A stretch of DNA of 50,941 nucleotides, taken from assembly GCA_958348565.1 (NCBI GenBank), contig CATVZP010000005.1:1-50941 (forward strand). The letters are read 5' to 3'. The notes under the pieces are model-generated. The model was not told where the DNA came from. It worked only from the letters and a program-made list of their open reading frames with translations, and searched no databases. Of the stretch, positions 47,715 to 50,941 are shown piece by piece. The position numbers and the translations under genes are program-made. The DNA is from an uncultured Collinsella sp. (GTDB lineage Bacteria > Actinomycetota > Coriobacteriia > Coriobacteriales > Coriobacteriaceae). Position 1 is the stretch's first letter. Every line of letters begins with the position of its first letter.

Positions 47715-48875
47715 CTAGCGCAGGAGCTCGGACTGCCAAGCCTCGAGCTGTTCTGCCAAACTCTTGCCGGCAGCGGGCATGTCGATCTGAGGGCGTTTGG
47801 GCAGCAGTGCGCATTTAAGGATTGCCACGATGGTCTGCGAGACAAAGCGTCGTGTATCCTTGTCAAAGCCTTGCGCAGCCTGGAGCATCACGGGCAGGCT
47901 CTCGCGCAGATTCCCAGCGATATCCGCAAACCGCTCAGCACCCGTTGCCTCAAACACGGAGAACAACGCATCTACAAAACGCTCGCGCTCGCCAGGCGAC
48001 ACTGCAAGCAGCATCTCGCGAATGGAGCCATCAACATATCGAGCACCGGCGGACAGGCGCTCACAGTACACGAAGTCGCGACCATCAACCACCCAGCTAA
48101 AGGGATTGTGCTGCAGCAGGCTGAACTCGGTGCTCTCAACGATGGCATAGTCCTCCTGTGTCTCGAACATCATGCCAAAGATCGACGACCGAGGTAGCGT
48201 CTTGTCGATTCGACCGGAAAGATCGGCAAAGGCGTCGCCGTTCAGAAACTCCTCGACGAAGCCCGGGCCATCATGGGAATACGCCCGTTCGATTCGCTCA
48301 CGGGCGACATCGGAGCACATCGCCGCACCGTACACCGCAAGGTTTCCACCCTTGGAATGACCTCCGCACAAAAGCGGCCCGTCAATCGCATCCGCCGCCT
48401 CGTCCACATAACGTGCCGCGGATTCCTGGGCCGGCACAGGACACCGGAACGCCATGTTAAAGTCCTCTTTCCAGCCCACAATCGTGCTGTCGGTCCCCCG
48501 GAAGGAAAGATAGCTAAACCCTGCCGGAAACCGAAACGCCATGGCTGCAAACTGCTCCGTCGCCACCACATCGCTCACGGCACGATAGCCGCAAACGTGC
48601 ACGCCACGGTAGCGAGGACTTGCTGCCACGGCCTCCAACAAGGCCCTGCTCCCCTCCGGGTCCCACAAGTCGTCAATCATGTCCCGGTAGCACTCGGCAC
48701 GCAGCAGCTCGCGTACGTCTAGGCCCTGCCAGTTCGTCAGCTCCGCCATATCACCTGGCAAACGCAAATAGGACAACCACGCAAAGACCAGGCTATCCAC
48801 CGCGCAGAACGGCCGCTCCTCAAACGGATCAAACGCCGTCTGGGCATAGGTCAAAAAATTAGGCGAATCCGACAT
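47715..48875 (-). CDS. DUF2974 (Mbeg1-like) alpha/beta-hydrolase
   Basis: A 386-residue protein with a lipase-like GHSKGGNLAVYGA elbow (Ser174 as likely nucleophile), preceded by SYLSFRGTDSTIVGWKEDFNM, the oxyanion/substrate region of the lipase class 3-like family. SHDGPGFVEEF follows. No signal peptide or membrane span. Substrate is unknown; esterase or lipase activity is family inference. GGGAGGGCC precedes the ATG. REP-like units in the same orientation bracket the gene. Confidence 0.8.
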   Translation of the reverse strand: MSDSPNFLTYAQTAFDPFEERPFCAVDSLVFAWLSYLRLPGDMAELTNWQGLDVRELLRAECYRDMIDDLWDPEGSRALLEAVAASPRYRGVHVCGYRAVSDVVATEQFAAMAFRFPAGFSYLSFRGTDSTIVGWKEDFNMAFRCPVPAQESAARYVDEAADAIDGPLLCGGHSKGGNLAVYGAAMCSDVARERIERAYSHDGPGFVEEFLNGDAFADLSGRIDKTLPRSSIFGMMFETQEDYAIVESTEFSLLQHNPFSWVVDGRDFVYCERLSAGARYVDGSIREMLLAVSPGERERFVDALFSVFEATGAERFADIAGNLRESLPVMLQAAQGFDKDTRRFVSQTIVAILKCALLPKRPQIDMPAAGKSLAEQLEAWQSELLR

Positions 48876-48892
48876 GGCCCTCCCATCAACTA

Positions 48893-48923
48893 TGGTGCAT
48901 TGGGGTCAGGTTACTTTGCACCA
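48893..48923 (+). repeat. REP-like unit (GGGGTCAGGTT core)
   Basis: TGGTGCA and TGCACCA perfectly flank TTGGGGTCAGGTTACTT. It lies between the DUF2974 start and the lactate dehydrogenase terminator. Core and arms are close to the 47679 unit. Confidence 0.65.
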
Positions 48924-48959
48924 AAAAGGCGCCCGGGCCGTGTGGACCCGGACGCCTTC
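48923..48959 (-). terminator. Terminator after L-lactate dehydrogenase
   Basis: On the minus strand AAGGCGTCCGGG pairs with CCCGGGCGCCTT (one G-T pair) and continues TTTGG. The stem is at about 48926-48959, adjoining the REP-like unit. Confidence 0.75.
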
Positions 48960-48989
48960 ATTGTAGCTTTTCGCTCTAGCGAGCTTGAT

Positions 48990-49940
48990 TTAGCAGGAGA
49001 AATCAACGCTGTCGATGATGTCCTTGAGGGCCTTGGCGGAGACGGTGAGCTCATGCTGCTCGTCATCGTTCAGCGGCACGGGGACGCGGCAGACAACGCC
49101 GTCGCGGCCAACGACGGTCGGCATGGAGATGGCAAGATCGGACAGGCCATACTCGCCCACCATGAGCGAGGAGACAGGCAGAACGGTCTGCTCATCGCGC
49201 ATGACGGCGGTGCAGATGCGCTTGACGGCCATGGCGACGCCATAGTAGGTGGCGTGCTTTTTCTCGATGATGGTGTAGGCGGAGTTCTTGACGTCCTCGG
49301 CAATGCGCTTCTCGGCAGCCTCATGCTCCAGGTGGCCGTGAAGCTCACAGAAGGTGTTCAGCGGAACGCCGGCAACCTGAGCGCTGGACCAAGCGACAAA
49401 CTCGGAGTCGCCGTGCTCGCCCATGACATAGGCCTGGACATCGCGCGGGTCAACCTCGACGTGGGCACCAAGCATCTGCTGCAGGCGGCCGGTGTCGAGC
49501 ACAGTGCCGGAACCGATGACGTGGCCCTCGGGCAGGCCGGACATCTTGATGGCGGCGTAGGTCAGAACATCGACCGGGTTGGAGACGATGAGCAGAATGC
49601 CGTCGAAGCCGGACTTCTTAATCTCGGGAATAATGGACTTAAAGATGCTGACGTTCTTGTTGACCAGGTCCAGGCGGGTCTCACCGGGCTTCTGGGCAGC
49701 GCCAGCGGTGACGACGATCATGGCGGCGTCGGCGACATCGGAATAATCGCCGGCGTAGATCTTCATCGGCTCGGCAAACGTCATGCCGTGCGCGATATCC
49801 AGGGCCTCACCCTCGGCGCGGTTCTTGTCCACGTCGATGAGGACCATCTCGGAGAACAGACCGCTCTGCATCAGCGCGAACGCCGAAGACGAACCGACGA
49901 AACCGCAGCCGACAATAGCGACCTTCTTCTCGTTAACCAT
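48990..49940 (-). CDS. ldh: L-lactate dehydrogenase
   Basis: Reduces pyruvate to L-lactate with NADH. A 316-residue protein with the Rossmann VAIVGCGFVGSSSAFALMQ, the substrate loop AAQKPGETRLDL (Gln as in lactate rather than malate dehydrogenases), the catalytic MGEHGDSEF (His176) and SNPVDVLTYAA. ATG 49940 follows GGGAGTTTCTA; the longer frame upstream runs through a hairpin and is not used. A 5' hairpin (ACAAGCCGC.../GCGGCTTGT, 49966-49998) lies in the leader. Regulation by Rex was considered, but no Rex-like site was found. Confidence 0.95.
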   Translation of the reverse strand: MVNEKKVAIVGCGFVGSSSAFALMQSGLFSEMVLIDVDKNRAEGEALDIAHGMTFAEPMKIYAGDYSDVADAAMIVVTAGAAQKPGETRLDLVNKNVSIFKSIIPEIKKSGFDGILLIVSNPVDVLTYAAIKMSGLPEGHVIGSGTVLDTGRLQQMLGAHVEVDPRDVQAYVMGEHGDSEFVAWSSAQVAGVPLNTFCELHGHLEHEAAEKRIAEDVKNSAYTIIEKKHATYYGVAMAVKRICTAVMRDEQTVLPVSSLMVGEYGLSDLAISMPTVVGRDGVVCRVPVPLNDDEQHELTVSAKALKDIIDSVDFSC

Positions 49941-49965
49941 TAGAAACTCCCATCTCTCTCCACAA

Positions 49966-49998
49966 ACAAGCCGCCCGGGAACGACCCGAGCGGCTTGT
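49966..49998 (-). terminator. Hairpin between the aminotransferase and ldh genes
   Basis: Arms ACAAGCCGC and GCGGCTTGT with extra pairs inside (CCGGG/CCCG). On the minus strand it is followed by TTTGT. It lies 26 bp before the ldh start and may end the upstream aminotransferase transcript or act in the ldh leader. Confidence 0.5.
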
Positions 49999-50141
49999 CG
50001 TAATCCCAATACATCCAATCGGGACTTTGATTATGCTCCTATTCGCAGCCAAAAATCGACCGTTTGCCGAAATTGTTTGCAGGATTCGTAAAATAACTGC
50101 ACGAAATCGGTTTCGATATATTGACGAGCCAAAATAGCTTT

Positions 50142-50941
50142 CTAATACAGGCCCGCCTCGCGAATGGCCTCGACAGCCAAAGCGATCTGGTCGGGCGGCA
50201 GGACCAACGCCATGCGCACGTGTCCCTCGCCCGAGGGACCAAAACTCGCACCCGGCGTCACCACAACGCCGGCCTTCTCCATAAGCTCCTCGCAAAACGC
50301 CATGGAATCGGTGCGACCACCGGGAAGCTTGGCCCACACAAACATGGAGCCATGCGCGTTGGGACGCTCCCAGCCCAGGTCCTCAAGACCGTCGCACAGG
50401 GCATCGCGGCGCTCCTGGTACTTCAGACGTTGCGCCTCGACCTCATCGCGCGGGCCATTAAGGCACGCGATGGCGGCCTTCTGGATCGGGAAGAACATGC
50501 CAAAGTCGATCTGGCTGCGCAGCTTGGCAAAGGCAGAGACCACATCCTCTCGGCCGACCAAAAAGCCGATACGCGCACCGGTGACGTTAAACGACTTGGA
50601 GAGCGAGAAGAACTCAACGCCTACCTCGAGCGCGCCGGGATACTGCAAGAAGCTGCCGCCCGGCTCGCCGTCGAACACGATGTCCGAGTATGCGTTGTCG
50701 TGAACGATCAGCAGGTCGTGCTCGCGGGCAAAAGCGATGATCTCCTCGTAGACCTCGGGCGTGCCCACCGAGCCCACCGGGTTGGCGGGCAGCGACACGA
50801 TCATGTACTTGGCACGGTCGGCCACCTCGGGATCGATGCCCGCCACATAGGGCAGGTAATTGTGCTCGGCAACCAGCGGATAGTACTCGAGCTTGGCATC
50901 GGCGATCTTGGCACCCGCCTCAAAGACCGGGTAGCACGGAT
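50142..50941 (-). CDS. Class I/II pyridoxal-phosphate aminotransferase, 5' end outside the window
   Basis: The frame is open to the window edge, so the N-terminal part of the protein is missing; about 266 residues are present. The visible part reads PCYPVFEAGAKIADAKLEYYPL, YMIVSLPANPVGSVG, VHDNAYSDIVFDG and SLSKSFNVTGARIGFLVG with the PLP-binding lysine, ending ALVLPPDQIALAVEAIREAGLY. The type resembles LL-DAP or N-acetyl-DAP aminotransferases (DapL/PatA-like). The lysine operon at 42.5-46.3 kb lacks its aminotransferase, so it is a candidate, by inference only. Confidence 0.85.
   Translation of the reverse strand, partial: PCYPVFEAGAKIADAKLEYYPLVAEHNYLPYVAGIDPEVADRAKYMIVSLPANPVGSVGTPEVYEEIIAFAREHDLLIVHDNAYSDIVFDGEPGGSFLQYPGALEVGVEFFSLSKSFNVTGARIGFLVGREDVVSAFAKLRSQIDFGMFFPIQKAAIACLNGPRDEVEAQRLKYQERRDALCDGLEDLGWERPNAHGSMFVWAKLPGGRTDSMAFCEELMEKAGVVVTPGASFGPSGEGHVRMALVLPPDQIALAVEAIREAGLY

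Noticed and set aside
50099..50118. Rex-type operator before ldh (dyad CGAAATCGGTTTCG)
   Set aside because: The dyad is real but lacks the TTGTGA/TCACAA halves of Rex sites and is about 160 bp from the ldh start.

Overview
The window is high-GC DNA with long open frames, strong AGGAGG/AAAGGA ribosome-binding sites and short intergenic gaps. The gene set includes two adjacent acetate kinases, phosphotransacetylase, L-lactate dehydrogenase, an ECF-type tryptophan transporter, a LysA-DapA fused frame, UDP-galactopyranose mutase and several secreted or zinc-ribbon proteins. It suggests an anaerobic fermenting actinobacterium of the Coriobacteriia, most like Collinsella. That placement is inference from gene content and style, because no database search was possible. 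No rRNA, tRNA, CRISPR array or intact insertion sequence was seen.

Layout. 0-4.4 kb: polyphosphate kinase and an RNA m5U methyltransferase. 4.5-8.3 kb (minus strand): a polytopic GT-C-like membrane protein, a secreted/membrane protein with a cytoplasmic zinc ribbon, and a small membrane zinc-ribbon protein. 8.6-10.9 kb: DJ-1/PfpI, Maf and P1-family peptidase. 11.2-13.4 kb (minus): glycosyltransferase 2 plus UDP-galactopyranose mutase. 13.7-17.7 kb: pta (plus) facing two ackA paralogues (minus). 17.8-20.0 kb: MFS transporter and LysR regulator. 20.0-24.4 kb (minus): HIT protein, exonuclease VII subunits, zinc metallopeptidase and RNase D. 24.5-27.6 kb: lipid kinase, a 30-residue membrane peptide and a C69 dipeptidase. 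27.7-31.3 kb: a tryptophan-codon leader peptide with terminator, then a TrpP-like S component, a double ABC ATPase and a T component. 31.4-33.5 kb (minus): aspartate racemase family protein and ATP-grasp ligase. 33.7-35.7 kb: MOSC protein and a coiled-coil secreted lysozyme-like protein. 35.8-38.3 kb (minus): protein kinase, HTH protein and lipoprotein. 38.3-40.9 kb: a decayed accessory stretch with EcsC, a membrane-protein remnant and HigBA. 41.0-46.3 kb: M20 amidohydrolase, then a lysine riboswitch and lysA-dapA, dapB, dapH. 46.6-50.9 kb (minus): nucleoid-associated protein, DUF2974 hydrolase, lactate dehydrogenase and a partial aminotransferase.

How the genes fit together. Pta, the two AckA proteins and Ldh form the pyruvate/acetyl-CoA overflow end of fermentation. 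The DAP/lysine genes sit under an L-box whose 3' P1 strand has an 11-bp competing helix. Tryptophan uptake appears to be controlled by ribosome-mediated attenuation. The racemase/ATP-grasp pair resembles the D-Asp supply and ligation pair used for peptidoglycan cross-bridges.

The most unusual signal is intergenic: families of long palindromic elements. Short boxes are conserved between copies, while the flanking stem arms differ from copy to copy yet remain perfectly self-complementary. Family 1 is at 23118-23256, 28612-28712 and 46348-46486. Family 2 is at 10870-10992, 11088-11196 and 14673-14799. A third, REP-like set has a GGGACRGG core inside locus-specific inverted arms, at 7936-7991, 8419-8543, 31393-31417, 47679-47711 and 48893-48923.
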